Source: Paenibacillus spongiae (lineage in GTDB: Bacteria; Bacillota; Bacilli; Paenibacillales; Paenibacillaceae). From it: a DNA stretch of 64,000 nucleotides. Positions 1 through 10,097 of the stretch are shown one piece after another. The notes under the pieces are model-generated. The model saw only the letters and a list, made by a program, of their open reading frames with translations. It was not told the origin of the DNA and did not search any database. Both the position numbers and the translations under genes were made by a program. The stretch is from NCBI RefSeq assembly GCF_024734895.1, contig NZ_CP091430.1, positions 1,590,001-1,654,000 of the forward strand, given 5' to 3'. Each line of letters opens with the position of its first letter. Positions within the stretch are counted from its first letter, which is position 1.

Positions 1-1
1 T

Positions 2-3000
2 AGCGGCGAATATGCCGTCGGCATGCTGTTCCTGCCGCAGGATGAGGCTTTGCGCTGCAAGCAGGAGGCCGCGCTGGAGGCTATTATCCGAGAGGAAGGC
101 CAGACTCTGCTTGGATTCCGGACTGTTCCTACGAATGACGAGAAGCTGGGGACGTCCGCCAAAGCTGCGAAACCTTATGTTCGTCAAGTGTTCATCAGCA
201 AAGGTGCAGACCTGCAGGATGAGCTTGCGTTCGAGCGCAAGCTGTATGTCATTCGCAAGCGGGCGGAGCATGCCATTCGCTACTCCGGCGCTGAAGGCGG
301 AGACAGCTTCTACTTTTCCAGCCTGTCGAGCAAGAAAATCGTCTACAAAGGCATGCTGACGACAGAGCAGGTTCGTTCCTTCTATACCGAACTGAACGAT
401 GAGTCAGTCGAAACCGCAATCGCTTTGGTCCATTCGCGTTTCTCCACGAACACTTTTCCCAGCTGGGAACGTGCCCATCCCTACCGCTATCTGATTCACA
501 ACGGCGAAATCAATACACTTCGCGGCAATGTGAACTGGATGCATGCCCGCCAAACCTTGTTCGCTACCGAATTATTCGGCGCGGATATGGAAAAAATAAA
601 ACCCATTATCAATCCCGACGGTTCTGATACAGCGATGTTCGACAACACGCTGGAATTCCTATATCTTTCCGGACGTTCGCTCCCGCACGCAGCCATGATG
701 ATGGTTCCCGAGCCTTGGTCCAATCATGAGAGCATGAACGATGACAAAAAAGCATTCTATGAATACCACAGCACACTGATGGAACCATGGGACGGACCAG
801 CTGCAATGGCGTTCACCGACGGCACGCAGATCGGCGCCATTCTTGACCGGAACGGGCTGCGCCCGGCGCGTTACTATGTCACGAAGGACGATGTTATCAT
901 TCTCGGCTCTGAAGCGGGTACCGTACCTGTCGAACCGGAGAACATTCTATACAAAGACCGTCTGCGTCCTGGACGGATGCTGCTCATCGACACTAAGGAA
1001 GGCCGTATCATCTCCGATGAAGAGGTGAAGCAGAAGATTGTAAACGAGCATCCTTACCGCGATTGGCTCGACGAGCATCTCGTCGGCTTGGATGATCTTC
1101 CGGATGCGCGCGAGCTTCCCGAGCCGCATCACGAAAGTGTCGAGCTTCGCCAGCAGGCGTTCGGCTATACGTTCGAGGATCTGCGCAAAGTGCTCGAGCC
1201 TATGGCAGGCAGCGGCACGGAGCCGATCTCTTCCATGGGCTACGATGCTCCGCTCGCGGTGCTTTCGGATCGTCCGCAGCGGTTGTACAACTACTTTAAG
1301 CAGCTGTTTGCGCAAGTAACGAATCCTCCGATCGATGCTATTCGCGAAGAGATCATTACGGCTACAGGCACGACACTCGGGCCGGAACGGAATCTGCTCC
1401 ATCCGGAGCCGGAGAGCTGCCGCCACATCCGATTGGCCACGCCGATTCTTTCGAACGAAGAATTCGCGAAGCTGCGCCATGTTCGCCGTCCGGGCTTCAA
1501 ATCGATCACGCTTCCGATCGTGTTCGAAGCGGATCGAGGCGAAGAAGGTCTGCGCTTTGCTCTTCAAGAAATGTGCGAAGCCGCTGACCGCGTCATCGGC
1601 AAGGGACATAACATTCTGATTCTGTCCGACCGCGGCATTGACCGTTCGACGGCGGCCATTCCGGCGCTGCTTGCCGTATCGGCGCTGCACCATCATCTCA
1701 TCCGCGAGGGAACGCGGACGAAGGTTAGCCTGCTGCTGGAATCCGGCGAGCCGAGAGAAGTGCATCATTACGCTCTGCTGCTCGGGTACGGCGTAAGTGC
1801 GGTTAACCCTTATCTGGCATTCGAAACGCTGGATGATATGATCCGCCAAGGCATGCTTAAGGGCGTAACGCAGGAGAAGGCGATTAAGAATTACATTAAA
1901 GCGGCTACGAAGGGCGTCGTTAAAATTTTGTCCAAAATGGGCATCTCGACGATACAATCCTACCGCGGCGCACAAATTTTCGAAGCGGTCGGCTTGAACA
2001 AGGATCTGATCGACGAGTACTTCACATGGACGGAATCCCGCATCGGCGGAATCGGTCTCGATGTCATTGCCGAAGAGACGCTGAAGCATCATAACCGTGC
2101 GTTCTCCGAGCAGGAAGGCCGAGTGAAAGAGCTTGACTCCGGCGGCGAATACCAGTGGCGTAAAGACGGCGAGGAGCATCTGTTCAGCCCGCAGACGATT
2201 CATACGCTGCAGATGGCTTCGCGTACGAACAATTACACGCTGTACAAGAAGTTCTCGGCGCTCGTTCAGGGCGAGGACAAGAAGCATCTGACGCTGCGCT
2301 CCCTGCTCGAATTCAACTATAATCAGCAGCCCATTCCGCTAGAGGAAGTCGAGCCGGTCGAATCAATCGTCAAACGGTTCAAGACCGGTGCAATGTCCTA
2401 CGGCTCGATTAGTAAAGAGGCGCACGAAGCGCTTGCTATTGCGATGAACCGCATTGGCGGCAAATCGAATACCGGCGAAGGCGGGGAAGACCCGGCCCGG
2501 TTTATCCCGGATGCCAACGGCGATTCCCGCCGCAGCGCAATTAAGCAGGTGGCATCGGGACGCTTCGGCGTTACGAGCAATTACCTGGTTAACGCCGACG
2601 AGATTCAAATCAAGATGGCGCAAGGCGCGAAGCCGGGCGAGGGCGGTCAGCTGCCCGGACGCAAGGTTTACCCTTGGGTCGCCGAGGTTCGCGGCTCCAC
2701 GCCTGGTGTCGGTCTAATCTCGCCGCCGCCGCATCACGATATCTATTCGATCGAAGACCTGGCCGAGCTCATTCACGATTTGAAGAACGCGAATCCACGC
2801 GCCCGCATTAACGTGAAGCTCGTATCCGAGGTAGGGGTAGGAACGATCGCGGCCGGCGTAGCCAAAGGCCGTGCGGACGTCATTCTTGTCAGCGGATATG
2901 ACGGCGGTACGGGAGCATCGCCGCTGGCATCCATGCGCCACGCAGGCTTACCGTGGGAGCTTGGGCTTGCGGAGACGCACCAGACGCTCATGCTGAACAA

Positions 3001-4333
3001 TCTGCGCGACCGCGTCGTCGTTGAAACCGACGGTAAGATCATGAATGGACGCGACCTGGCGATCGCAGCGCTTCTTGGCGCCGAGGAGTTCGGCTTCTCC
3101 ACTGCTCCGCTTGTCGTTCTGGGCTGTGTCATGATGCGTGTCTGCCAGCTGGATACATGCCCTGTCGGCGTAGCGACACAGAATCCGGAGCTTCGCAAGA
3201 AGTTCATGGGCGACCCGAGTCATATGGTCAACTACATGCTGTTCGTAGCCCAAGAGCTTCGCGAAATTATGGCTGAGCTTGGCTTCAGAACCATTCGCGA
3301 GATGGTAGGTCGCGTAGACCGACTGCAGACGAAAACGGTCATCGACCACTATAAATTGAAAGGCATCGATCTTTCCCCGCTGCTTCATCAGCCGGAACTG
3401 CCAGCAGACGCCGTACGTTACTGCTCGCAAGAACAGAATCACGGCCTTGAAGAATCGATGGACATGAAACAGCTGCTCGAGCTGGCGAAGCCTGCGATCG
3501 AGCACGGCGAACAGGTCCGGGGAACATTCCCGATCTGCAACACCAATCGCGTTGTCGGCACGATTGTCGGCAGCGAGGTAACGCGCCGCTACGGACTGAA
3601 AGGATTGCCGGAAGATACAATCTCCTTCCACTTCGTCGGATCGGCCGGACAAAGCTTCGGCGCATTCATACCGAAGGGCATGACGCTATCGTTGGAAGGC
3701 GATTCTAACGACTATGTCGGCAAAGGCCTCTCCGGCGGTAAGATTATTGTGGCCCCTTCGGCGAAATCAACCTTCGCCGCGGAAGAGAATGTCATTATCG
3801 GCAACACGGCGCTGTATGGCGCGACAAGCGGGCAAGCCTACATCCGCGGCATCGCGGGCGAACGGTTCGCCGTACGCAACTCCGGCGCTAACGTGGTCGT
3901 TGAAGGCGTAGGCGATCACGGCTGCGAATATATGACGGGCGGATGCGTCGTCGTCTTGGGCGGAACGGGACGTAATTTTGCGGCCGGGATGTCCGGAGGC
4001 GTGGCGTACGTGCTCGACGAGCAAGGCGACTTCTACAAGCGATGCAACCTCGAGATGGTGCTGCTGGAGCGCGTAGAGACCGAGAATGACAAGAATGAGC
4101 TGCGCGGCTTGATAGAGCGACATGTACGCTATACGGGAAGCGCGGCGGGCGATCGCCTGCTTTCGAATTGGGAGGCATCCCTGGATAACTTCGTGCGCAT
4201 TATACCGAAGGATTACAAACGCATGCTTGAGCAAATCGAGCGAGTCGAGCAAGCCGGCTTGACAGGCGAAGCAGCACTTCTCGCGGCGTTCGAAGCGAAC
4301 ATTCGGGATTTGGCTCGCGTAGGCGGCAACTAA
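2..4333 (+). CDS. gltB: Glutamate synthase large subunit, 5' end cut by window
   Basis: GltB makes glutamate from glutamine and 2-oxoglutarate in the cytoplasm. The reading frame is open from base 2, so the true start and the N-terminal catalytic Cys lie outside the window; about 1,443 of the usual ~1,500 residues are present. Domains in order are the rest of the class II glutaminase (H-N-G-E-I-N and R-N-G-L-R-P motifs), the central domain, the FMN synthase domain ([14 protein letters not shown]), the 3Fe-4S cysteine cluster in [15 protein letters not shown], and the C-terminal GXGXG beta-helix. A strong terminator follows at once, so gltD is not downstream on this transcript. Identification is near certain. 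Confidence 0.97.
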   Translation, partial: SGEYAVGMLFLPQDEALRCKQEAALEAIIREEGQTLLGFRTVPTNDEKLGTSAKAAKPYVRQVFISKGADLQDELAFERKLYVIRKRAEHAIRYSGAEGGDSFYFSSLSSKKIVYKGMLTTEQVRSFYTELNDESVETAIALVHSRFSTNTFPSWERAHPYRYLIHNGEINTLRGNVNWMHARQTLFATELFGADMEKIKPIINPDGSDTAMFDNTLEFLYLSGRSLPHAAMMMVPEPWSNHESMNDDKKAFYEYHSTLMEPWDGPAAMAFTDGTQIGAILDRNGLRPARYYVTKDDVIILGSEAGTVPVEPENILYKDRLRPGRMLLIDTKEGRIISDEEVKQKIVNEHPYRDWLDEHLVGLDDLPDARELPEPHHESVELRQQAFGYTFEDLRKVLEPMAGSGTEPISSMGYDAPLAVLSDRPQRLYNYFKQLFAQVTNPPIDAIREEIITATGTTLGPERNLLHPEPESCRHIRLATPILSNEEFAKLRHVRRPGFKSITLPIVFEADRGEEGLRFALQEMCEAADRVIGKGHNILILSDRGIDRSTAAIPALLAVSALHHHLIREGTRTKVSLLLESGEPREVHHYALLLGYGVSAVNPYLAFETLDDMIRQGMLKGVTQEKAIKNYIKAATKGVVKILSKMGISTIQSYRGAQIFEAVGLNKDLIDEYFTWTESRIGGIGLDVIAEETLKHHNRAFSEQEGRVKELDSGGEYQWRKDGEEHLFSPQTIHTLQMASRTNNYTLYKKFSALVQGEDKKHLTLRSLLEFNYNQQPIPLEEVEPVESIVKRFKTGAMSYGSISKEAHEALAIAMNRIGGKSNTGEGGEDPARFIPDANGDSRRSAIKQVASGRFGVTSNYLVNADEIQIKMAQGAKPGEGGQLPGRKVYPWVAEVRGSTPGVGLISPPPHHDIYSIEDLAELIHDLKNANPRARINVKLVSEVGVGTIAAGVAKGRADVILVSGYDGGTGASPLASMRHAGLPWELGLAETHQTLMLNNLRDRVVVETDGKIMNGRDLAIAALLGAEEFGFSTAPLVVLGCVMMRVCQLDTCPVGVATQNPELRKKFMGDPSHMVNYMLFVAQELREIMAELGFRTIREMVGRVDRLQTKTVIDHYKLKGIDLSPLLHQPELPADAVRYCSQEQNHGLEESMDMKQLLELAKPAIEHGEQVRGTFPICNTNRVVGTIVGSEVTRRYGLKGLPEDTISFHFVGSAGQSFGAFIPKGMTLSLEGDSNDYVGKGLSGGKIIVAPSAKSTFAAEENVIIGNTALYGATSGQAYIRGIAGERFAVRNSGANVVVEGVGDHGCEYMTGGCVVVLGGTGRNFAAGMSGGVAYVLDEQGDFYKRCNLEMVLLERVETENDKNELRGLIERHVRYTGSAAGDRLLSNWEASLDNFVRIIPKDYKRMLEQIERVEQAGLTGEAALLAAFEANIRDLARVGGN

Positions 4334-4363
4334 CAGCTGGAACTGGAATAAACAGGATAACGA

Positions 4364-4400
4364 CCCGAGACTCAGGTATAGAGTCTCGGGTTTATTTTTT
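4364..4400 (+). terminator. Terminator after gltB
   Basis: A perfect 10-bp stem (CCCGAGACTC / GAGTCTCGGG) with a 7-nt loop is followed by TTTATTTTTT. This is a textbook intrinsic terminator 30 bases past the gltB stop. Confidence 0.93.
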
Positions 4401-4621
4401 GTTGGGAAGAAGTTGAATCGATGATGATGTGAGTGAGCCCTGTAATGAGACTATGGATGTGGTTGTAACATGCTTTCCTAAATTATTAACACCATACGAC
4501 AAAAAAACAAAAATATTGCTACTTTTAGTCCGCGGTGTTCGACAACCTTTGTGGATTTATTTGGTTATAATAGGTGATGGCAAGAAAAAAGAAGCAGATA
4601 GAGATAGGAGAGGTCATAACG

Positions 4622-4768
4622 ATGTTAGTATTAGAGAGAGCGCTTACAAAAGCTGCGAAACCGAAACAAACGATCGATGTCGCTGTATTGCTGGAGCAAT
4701 TGGGCATTAGCTTGGATAAGTGGCAGGAGCAGCAAACTAAAAAGAGAATGATGTATATCCTTCGGTAG
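4622..4768 (+). CDS. Micro-protein A, 48 aa, LLEQLGI motif
   Basis: No family is recognised. The ATG at 4622 has a strong site (AGGAGAGG at about 4607-4614) and a TATAAT box at 4566-4571 about 50 bases upstream. A longer in-frame start at 4574 lacks a site and would sit at the transcription start, so it is rejected. The 48-residue product is soluble and helical, with a core IDVAVLLEQLGISLDKW that is 9/17 identical to the core of the next micro-gene (4918-5055). Both lie beside a convergent XRE repressor, so a role as small antagonists of a DNA-binding protein, as SinI is to SinR, is possible but only inferred. Confidence 0.6.
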   Translation: MLVLERALTKAAKPKQTIDVAVLLEQLGISLDKWQEQQTKKRMMYILR

Positions 4769-4917
4769 GAGATTCGACAAAATTGGATGATAATAGTAAA
4801 AAAAGGTGCCGATCAACTGACAGATTCTGTGGGGGAACCCCGCTATAATTGACTATTATAACGTGGAATAAGCGTTAGCGATAAGAAATTTAGCTTATTT
4901 GACTAGGAGTCGGAGAG

Positions 4918-5055
4918 ATGAATACAAACGATCAGCTGAAAGAAGAAGAAACGCCCCAAGCTGTTATCGAGCTGGATGTCCTCACGATACTAGAGCAGCT
5001 TGGAATAGAGCGTACAAGATGGCCTAAGGATTGGCCGCCTTTACGCGATGAATAG
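4918..5055 (+). CDS. Micro-protein B, 45 aa, paralogue of micro-protein A
   Basis: This short gene is preceded by GGAGTCGGAGAG just before the ATG and by a TATAAT box at 4844-4849. The product is acidic at the N-terminus (KEEE) and has the core LDVLTILEQLGIERTRW, sharing D, V, L-E-Q-L-G-I and a final W with the product of 4622-4768. It ends in a short Trp/Pro-rich tail (WPKDWPP). It stops just before a shared hairpin terminator and faces the XRE gene. Function is unknown; conservation of the core in two adjacent copies supports real coding. Confidence 0.6.
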   Translation: MNTNDQLKEEETPQAVIELDVLTILEQLGIERTRWPKDWPPLRDE

Positions 5056-5066
5056 CTCATTTTACG

Positions 5067-5106
5067 ACAAAACCATAGTCGGCGATTGCCGTGACTATGG
5101 TTTTGT
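5067..5106. terminator. Bidirectional hairpin between micro-gene B and XRE gene
   Basis: A 14-bp perfect stem, ACAAAACCATAGTC / GACTATGGTTTTGT, encloses a smaller GGC-GATT-GCC hairpin. It lies between two convergent genes and can serve both. Flanking T tracts are short. Confidence 0.75.
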
Positions 5107-5127
5107 GTCTGACAGATACATATTGAA

Positions 5128-5496
5128 TCATTCCATCGTTCGTTCGGCACGTACAAACGCGATGAAACGCCTAGCTTCTTCCGGGGTCAATTTTCGTCCA
5201 TCTATTGTAAGATCAAATTGTTTGAGCAAATCTTCATTGGACAATTCCAATTTGTCGACGAAATCGCGAACCGGTCCATCCAATACACTTTGAGGCGCGC
5301 TTGTCCGGCCGACCAAGTAGTCTACAGAGACGTGAAACAAGTCGGCGAATTTAGATAATGTCTCGGAATCTGGTTCCCTGCGGTTCTTCTCGTAGTGTGA
5401 TAAAGCAGCGCGTGAAATCCCAAGAGACGAAGCTGTCTGTTCTTGAGTCCACCCCCGATCATCCCTCAATTTCGCAATTCGGCTACCAATGTTCAT
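5128..5496 (-). CDS. XRE-family transcriptional repressor, 122 aa
   Basis: This cytoplasmic DNA-binding regulator has an N-terminal Cro/C1 helix-turn-helix at residues 5-60 (RIAKLRDDRGWTQEQTASSLGISRAALSHYE) followed by a helical C-terminal part (about 70-122). That tail has the DLTIDGRKLTPEEARRFIAF segment often seen in Bacillales XRE regulators. The start is supported by TTTAGGAGGCG upstream. It is transcribed away from the EPS operon with a shared 349-base intergenic region that holds two copies of a palindrome (5612, 5647) and a degenerate one (5534-5548) near its own start. I infer that it represses the EPS operon and perhaps itself, in the manner of SinR; direct binding is not shown. Confidence 0.88.
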   Translation of the reverse strand: MNIGSRIAKLRDDRGWTQEQTASSLGISRAALSHYEKNRREPDSETLSKFADLFHVSVDYLVGRTSAPQSVLDGPVRDFVDKLELSNEDLLKQFDLTIDGRKLTPEEARRFIAFVRAERTME

Positions 5497-5604
5497 ACAA
5501 CGCCTCCTAAATAACTACTGCCATTCTCATATTAATACGAAATGCGTCCAATTGCATTCAATGAGACAAAATGTCGCAATATTGTAAAGAGCATCAAAAA
5601 GGGG

Positions 5605-5633
5605 TTGACTTGTTACGCTCTGTATCGTAAAGT
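5605..5633 (+). promoter_or_regulatory. EPS operon promoter with operator in spacer
   Basis: TTGACT (5605-5610), a 17-base spacer and TAAAGT (5628-5633) form a good sigma-A promoter. The spacer contains the imperfect palindrome GTTACG-CTC-TGTATC at 5612-5626. The 29-base segment matches the one at 33354-33382 at 25 positions, including the first 13. A repressor bound here would block polymerase. Predicted start of transcription is about 5640, leaving a leader of about 205 bases. Confidence 0.75.
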
Positions 5634-5646
5634 AAACATTGAAATT

Positions 5647-5661
5647 GATACATATTGTATC
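5647..5661. promoter_or_regulatory. Second operator palindrome before EPS operon
   Basis: GATACA-TAT-TGTATC is a perfect inverted repeat just downstream of the predicted EPS transcription start. Its centre is 35 bases from the centre of the copy at 5612. It is one of six intergenic matches to GWTACR-N3-YGTAWC in the window. The rest of the leader (5662-5845) shows no further recognised element. Confidence 0.65.
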
Positions 5662-5845
5662 ATATGTAGTTGTATTCATTATGGTCGCAAAATGTTCATT
5701 CTATTCCTTCATCGGCATGAGCTATGAAGAAAAATGAATTTTCGACAAATTAAAATGCCGTCAATTGTATTATTCGCCAAGGATTGTTCCGTTTAGGGGG
5801 TAAATAAGAAATTCGATCCAAAACAGCGGCAGGAGGTACGATAAA

Positions 5846-6577
5846 GTGGAATTGAAACAATATTTGAAGATCATTCGAAAGAAGCTGTGGCTCATTGCAG
5901 CAATTGTCATTATCATCTGCACCGGTACATTCATTAAGAGCTATTACTTTACAACACCGATCTATCAAGCCAATGCCAAATTGATTGTCAATCAGACCAT
6001 TATGAATGATGGACTGTCGGTGCTAAACCCAGGGTCGATCCAGACGAATATTATGCTCATTAATTCTTACAAAGAAATCATTAAATCAACGGCGATCTTA
6101 AAGAAAGTAAATGAGAAATATCCTGAATTAAAAATTAGCCCGGCTAGAATATCTGTTACATCTGCGAATAACTCGCAAATCATGGATTTAACCTATAGCG
6201 ATGAATCTTACAAGAATGCAGCAAAAAGTGTTAATGCGATTTCCAGTGTGTTTAAGGAAGAAATTCCTTCAATAATGAAAGTAGATAATGTCACGATTCT
6301 AAATGAAGCTGTTGAAACTGCTATAAATGCAGAAAAAGGATTTCCAATATTGAATGTCATGATTAGTTTTATAATCTCACTCATGTTAGCGATCGGCATT
6401 ATTTTTCTTCACGATTACCTGGATAATACCTACAAAACCGAAGATGAGTTGGAAGATGATCTAGGATTACCAGTGCTAGCTTCTGTAACTATGATCAAAA
6501 AGGGAGACCGAAAACGCAGAAAAAGTTTGGAAACCCACAAAGTAGGTGATGGCACATATGCGTCAATCAACCAATAA
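5846..6577 (+). CDS. Wzz/YveK-type chain-length and kinase-activator protein
   Basis: The 243-residue membrane protein is of the polysaccharide co-polymerase family. It has a short cytoplasmic N-terminus, a membrane segment at about 14-32 (LWLIAAIVIIICTGTFI), an extracellular Wzz domain and a second membrane segment at about 168-190. The basic cytoplasmic tail would contact the partner kinase. The GTG start has a good AGGAGG six to eight bases upstream. It is the first gene of the EPS operon and overlaps the kinase gene, as expected for a two-protein BY-kinase pair that sets polymer length and activity. Confidence 0.9.
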   Translation: MELKQYLKIIRKKLWLIAAIVIIICTGTFIKSYYFTTPIYQANAKLIVNQTIMNDGLSVLNPGSIQTNIMLINSYKEIIKSTAILKKVNEKYPELKISPARISVTSANNSQIMDLTYSDESYKNAAKSVNAISSVFKEEIPSIMKVDNVTILNEAVETAINAEKGFPILNVMISFIISLMLAIGIIFLHDYLDNTYKTEDELEDDLGLPVLASVTMIKKGDRKRRKSLETHKVGDGTYASINQ

Positions 6578-7244
6578 TAACAGTAGTTTAAATCTGGTAA
6601 CTTCATTAGATCCCTTATCACCAGTTACCGAGGCGTATCGCGTTCTAAGAACAAATATACAGTTTTCGTCGATTGACAGGCCAATCCATGTCATCATGAT
6701 ATCCTCTGCTCAGAGAGGTGAAGGGAAAACGACGACGGTAAGTAATTTAGCCGTTGCATATGCACAGGAAGGAAAGAAAGTATTGCTTATTGATACGGAT
6801 TTACGTGATCCTTCCCTGCACCATGTATTTTCTTTGCCCAATCGAGTCGGTTTAACGAGCATATTGTCCAATCAATACGGATTGCAGGAAGTTGTTCGGG
6901 ACACAGTGGTCGATAACTTATCCGTTATTACTGGAGGTCCAATTCCACCTAATCCGTCAGAAATGCTAGGTTCCTTTAAGATGCAATCTTTGATCGATGA
7001 ACTGCGAACAGAATACGATATGATCTTAATCGATACGCCACCAGTATTGGCGGTTACGGACGGTATAGTGATAAGCGTATTATGTGACGGTGTCATAATG
7101 GTCGTTGATGCTGGCAAGGTTGATAAAGAACGTGTAAAAAAAGCAAAGTCAAGTCTTGAACATGCGAACGCCAGAATACTTGGTGCCGTGTTAAATAAAA
7201 TGAATAAAAAAGATCGAAAAACCGCAATCAATTATTATGGTTAA
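6558..7244 (+). CDS. CpsD/CapB-type tyrosine autokinase (BY-kinase)
   Basis: The cytoplasmic ATPase partner of the upstream Wzz-like protein. It shows Walker A (SSAQRGEGKTTT), Walker A' (LLIDTDLRDP) and Walker B (MILIDTPPV). The C-terminal tyrosine cluster is reduced to N-Y-Y-G, fewer than in many homologues. I chose ATG 6558 because AGGTGAT lies about 8 bases before it; GTG 6546 and ATG 6549 are in frame but poorly placed. It overlaps the upstream gene by 20 bases. In B. subtilis the equivalent position is epsB. No phosphotyrosine phosphatase gene is visible in the window. Confidence 0.92.
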   Translation: MRQSTNNNSSLNLVTSLDPLSPVTEAYRVLRTNIQFSSIDRPIHVIMISSAQRGEGKTTTVSNLAVAYAQEGKKVLLIDTDLRDPSLHHVFSLPNRVGLTSILSNQYGLQEVVRDTVVDNLSVITGGPIPPNPSEMLGSFKMQSLIDELRTEYDMILIDTPPVLAVTDGIVISVLCDGVIMVVDAGKVDKERVKKAKSSLEHANARILGAVLNKMNKKDRKTAINYYG

Positions 7245-7378
7245 TTGGGTAGCAAAGCTCGATTACAGGTAATGTCTGCTGTACCTCTATCATTGCAGGC
7301 ACTCGATCACGCTGTGGGTCAATGGACCTTAGACATTATTGTCGGTGGTGTGATGTGAGGACAGGTTCGATGCCTATT
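7245..7378 (+). ncRNA. EAR-like (epsC motif) processive antitermination RNA
   Basis: This non-coding stretch lies exactly where B. subtilis carries the EAR element, between the BY-kinase gene and the next eps gene, and its sequence resembles what I recall of that family. Visible pairings are TAATGTCT (7270-7277) with AGACATTA (7331-7338), the GGTC-AATG-GACC hairpin (7317-7328), AGGCA (7297-7301) with TGCCT (7371-7375), and a crossing ATCAC (7306-7310) with GTGAT (7350-7354). EAR lets polymerase read through later terminators, and one follows at once (7394). A covariance-model search with Rfam RF01735 would settle the identity. Confidence 0.75.
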
Positions 7379-7393
7379 TATTTTTTAGAAGCT

Positions 7394-7450
7394 AAAAAGT
7401 TATAAATTAAGTTTCTTCTTACGCCAAGAGATCTAATTTATAACTTTTTT
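7394..7450 (+). terminator. Intra-operon terminator before galU
   Basis: A 16-bp perfect stem (7394-7409 with 7434-7449) encloses a 24-base loop, and the 3' arm ends in T6. Only 28 bases separate it from galU, with no room for a new promoter. Downstream EPS genes would therefore depend on readthrough, consistent with the EAR-like RNA just upstream. Confidence 0.85.
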
Positions 7451-7478
7451 ATAGAAAACTAGGATAGGGTGATGAGGC

Positions 7479-8387
7479 ATGAAACAAGTAAGGAAAGCAA
7501 TTATTCCGGCAGCAGGCTTAGGTACACGTTTTCTCCCTGCGACGAAGGCGATGCCCAAAGAGATGCTTCCTATCGTAGATAAGCCGACCATACAATACAT
7601 CGTGGAAGAAGCCATTGAATCGGGTATTGAGGACATCATCATTGTAACCGGCAAAGGAAAGAGAGCGATCGAGGATCACTTCGATATCGCATTTGAGCTG
7701 GAAAATAATCTGTATGAAAAAGGAAAGCATGACATACTGAAAGAAGTGCAAAAGTCTTCCAATGTGGATATTCATTATATTCGCCAAAAAGAAGCCAAAG
7801 GGCTGGGGCATGCCGTGTGGTGCGCACGAAATTTCATCGGCGACGAGCCATTCGCGGTTCTATTGGGCGACGATATTGTTCAATCCGAAAATCCGTGTAC
7901 CAAGCAGTTGATTAACCAATACGAAAGCGTTGGCAAATCGGTTATAGGCGTTCAAGTCGTTCCGTTCGAGGAAACATACCGGTACGGAATCGTGGATCCC
8001 GTAGATACGACGGGACGGTTGTGCCAGGTCAACAAGTTCGTTGAGAAGCCGCCGATCGGTCAAGCGCCTTCCAATCTGGCCATCATGGGCAGGTACATAT
8101 TAACGCCGGACATTTTTACATTTCTGGATGAGCAGACAATCGGAGCAGGCGGGGAAATTCAGCTGACGGATGCGATTCAAAGGCTTAATGAGAAGACCGG
8201 AGTGTATGCGTACAACTTTGAAGGCACCCGGTACGACGTCGGCGACAAGCTGGGCTTCATTCTGACGACCATTGAATTTGCCCTCCGCAATCAAGAATTG
8301 CGTCTTCCTTTACTATCGGCGCTTGATGAGATCATGGAGAGGAATGGCATTCCGAAGCTGGTCGCCTCAAGGAGCGATATGACATGA
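7479..8387 (+). CDS. galU: UTP-glucose-1-phosphate uridylyltransferase
   Basis: It makes UDP-glucose, the precursor for ugd (19955) and for glucose-containing polymer units. The 302-residue protein has the nucleotidyltransferase signature [22 protein letters not shown] at the N-terminus, the uridine-binding region and KFVEKP at about 190. Length and motifs match GalU/GtaB. The start has GGGTGATGAGGC before it. It overlaps the next gene by 4 bases (ATGA), indicating translational coupling. Confidence 0.96.
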   Translation: MKQVRKAIIPAAGLGTRFLPATKAMPKEMLPIVDKPTIQYIVEEAIESGIEDIIIVTGKGKRAIEDHFDIAFELENNLYEKGKHDILKEVQKSSNVDIHYIRQKEAKGLGHAVWCARNFIGDEPFAVLLGDDIVQSENPCTKQLINQYESVGKSVIGVQVVPFEETYRYGIVDPVDTTGRLCQVNKFVEKPPIGQAPSNLAIMGRYILTPDIFTFLDEQTIGAGGEIQLTDAIQRLNEKTGVYAYNFEGTRYDVGDKLGFILTTIEFALRNQELRLPLLSALDEIMERNGIPKLVASRSDMT

Positions 8388-9094
8388 GTGCAGAGATGAA
8401 GAAAAGCAACCATTATGAGATGGAGATCGTCAGCGGCAGTTCGATTTCTACGAGCGTGGAGTCGAAAGCCTATACCATATCGTTACCGAAAGCAGCTAAG
8501 CGGACATTAGATATTTTTGGCGCGTTGTTCGGATTAGTTCTCCTGCTGCCCGTCTTTATTCTGATCACCTTATTAATGAAGATTAAGGAGCCTTCCGGAA
8601 GTGTATTTTTCAAGCAAAATCGGATCGGTAAAAATATGGCTTCCTTCAAAATCATCAAATTTCGGTCGATGATCGTGAACGCGGAAGAGAAGCTGAGGGC
8701 GGACAACGCTTTATACCAAAAATACGTGGAGAACAATTATAAGCTGGAGCAGGATGAGGATCCGCGAATTACGAAGCTCGGAAGATTCTTGAGAAAAACA
8801 AGCCTGGATGAGCTTCCGCAGCTTATTAACGTACTCAAGGGCGAGATGAGCTTGGTCGGACCGCGGCCGGTCGTGAGGGATGAGTTGAAGGAATACGGCG
8901 ATCGATTTGTCGACTTCTTATCCGTAAAACCTGGCATTACGGGATATTGGCAGGTGAGCGGTAGGAGCAATGTCGGTTATCCGGAGCGTGTGGATTTGGA
9001 ATTGCACTATATCTACCATCACTCCATCTGGCTGGATATCAAAATATTATTTATGACCGTTTGGAACGTGCTATTGAAGAGAGGGGCTTATTAA
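8384..9094 (+). CDS. Undecaprenyl-phosphate sugar phosphotransferase
   Basis: This initiating enzyme moves a sugar-1-phosphate to undecaprenyl phosphate on the inner face of the membrane. The 236-residue protein is a monotopic WcaJ/PglC-type bacterial sugar transferase. A single hydrophobic hairpin at about residues 44-66 ([21 protein letters not shown]) is followed by the catalytic domain with [23 protein letters not shown] and MSLVGPRPV. The exact sugar cannot be read from sequence. The 4-base overlap with galU fits UDP-glucose or a derivative as donor, but this is inference. Confidence 0.93.
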   Translation: MSAEMKKSNHYEMEIVSGSSISTSVESKAYTISLPKAAKRTLDIFGALFGLVLLLPVFILITLLMKIKEPSGSVFFKQNRIGKNMASFKIIKFRSMIVNAEEKLRADNALYQKYVENNYKLEQDEDPRITKLGRFLRKTSLDELPQLINVLKGEMSLVGPRPVVRDELKEYGDRFVDFLSVKPGITGYWQVSGRSNVGYPERVDLELHYIYHHSIWLDIKILFMTVWNVLLKRGAY

Positions 9095-9137
9095 TATACC
9101 GCGTTATGATTAACCAATGAATGGAGCGAACAACAGG

Positions 9138-10076
9138 ATGCATAAGGATGCAATGATTTATGTGGCAGGACATAAGGGGCTCGTGGGATCGGCGATATTA
9201 AGAAAGCTCCAGGACGAAGGATATTCAAATCTGATTTATAGATCTTCGTCGGAACTGGATCTGCGAAACTATGATCAAGTCATGGATTTCTTTCAGAGCC
9301 ATTCGATCGAATACGTCTTTCTTGCAGCGGCAAAGGTGGGCGGCATTATTGCCAATCAAGAGTACCCGGCTGATTTTATAAGAGATAATCTTCTTATTCA
9401 AACGAATGTCATTGACGCCGCTTATCGTGCCAATGTGCAGAAGCTGCTGTTTCTGGGTTCGACCTGTATTTATCCCAAATTGGCGCCGCAGCCGCTGAAG
9501 GAAGAGTATCTCCTTACAGGTGAGCTGGAGCCGACGAATGAACCTTATGCTGTCGCCAAGATTGCCGGCATTACGATGTGCAGATCCTATAACCGGCAAT
9601 ACGGAACCAGATTCATATCCGCAATGCCGACGAATATGTATGGCCCCAACGATAACTTCGATCTAAAAACCTCTCATGTCCTTCCAGCGCTCATCCGTAA
9701 ATTTCATGAAGCGAAGGAAAACGGCGTACCGTCTGTTGAAGTATGGGGCACTGGAAGCCCCAAGAGAGAATTTCTCCACTCCGACGACTTAGCCGAAGCC
9801 TGCTTATTCTTAATGAATCATTACGAAGGCAATGACATTGTTAATATTGGGGTTGGAAACGATATTTCCATTAAAGAATTGGCGGAATTAATCCAATCTA
9901 TCGTTGGTTATAAAGGCGAAATCGTCTTTAACTCGTCCGTGCCGGACGGAACGCCGCGGAAACTGGTCGATGTCACGAAGATTAATGCGCTGGGGTGGAA
10001 GGCCAGTATTCCATTAGAAGAAGGTTTACGTTCCGTATATGCTTCATTCCAAGAAGGGTATCTGGTCAATCATTAA
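9138..10076 (+). CDS. fcl: GDP-L-fucose synthase
   Basis: It converts GDP-4-keto-6-deoxymannose to GDP-L-fucose with NADPH. It is a short-chain dehydrogenase with the [10 protein letters not shown] nucleotide site near the N-terminus, FLGSTCIYP, and catalytic Tyr-Lys in PYAVAKIAG. The family usually starts as M-x-K-D-A; ATG 9138 fits this and has GGAG at 9123-9126, whereas an in-frame ATG at 9117 has no site. It is placed before gmd, the reverse of pathway order. Together with gmd and manC it supplies GDP-fucose to the polymer. Confidence 0.95.
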   Translation: MHKDAMIYVAGHKGLVGSAILRKLQDEGYSNLIYRSSSELDLRNYDQVMDFFQSHSIEYVFLAAAKVGGIIANQEYPADFIRDNLLIQTNVIDAAYRANVQKLLFLGSTCIYPKLAPQPLKEEYLLTGELEPTNEPYAVAKIAGITMCRSYNRQYGTRFISAMPTNMYGPNDNFDLKTSHVLPALIRKFHEAKENGVPSVEVWGTGSPKREFLHSDDLAEACLFLMNHYEGNDIVNIGVGNDISIKELAELIQSIVGYKGEIVFNSSVPDGTPRKLVDVTKINALGWKASIPLEEGLRSVYASFQEGYLVNH

Positions 10077-10097
10077 CAAGTATGTGGAGGAAGTATA

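Noticed and set aside
947..2287. 446-codon frame on the minus strand inside gltB
   Set aside because: It is antisense to a certain gene, has no ribosome site or family features, and reflects codon bias of the GC-rich gltB strand.
5115..5129. GATACA-TAT-TGAATC, another near-copy of the palindrome
   Set aside because: One half is off consensus and it lies at the end of the XRE gene, not at a promoter; kept out of the operator count.
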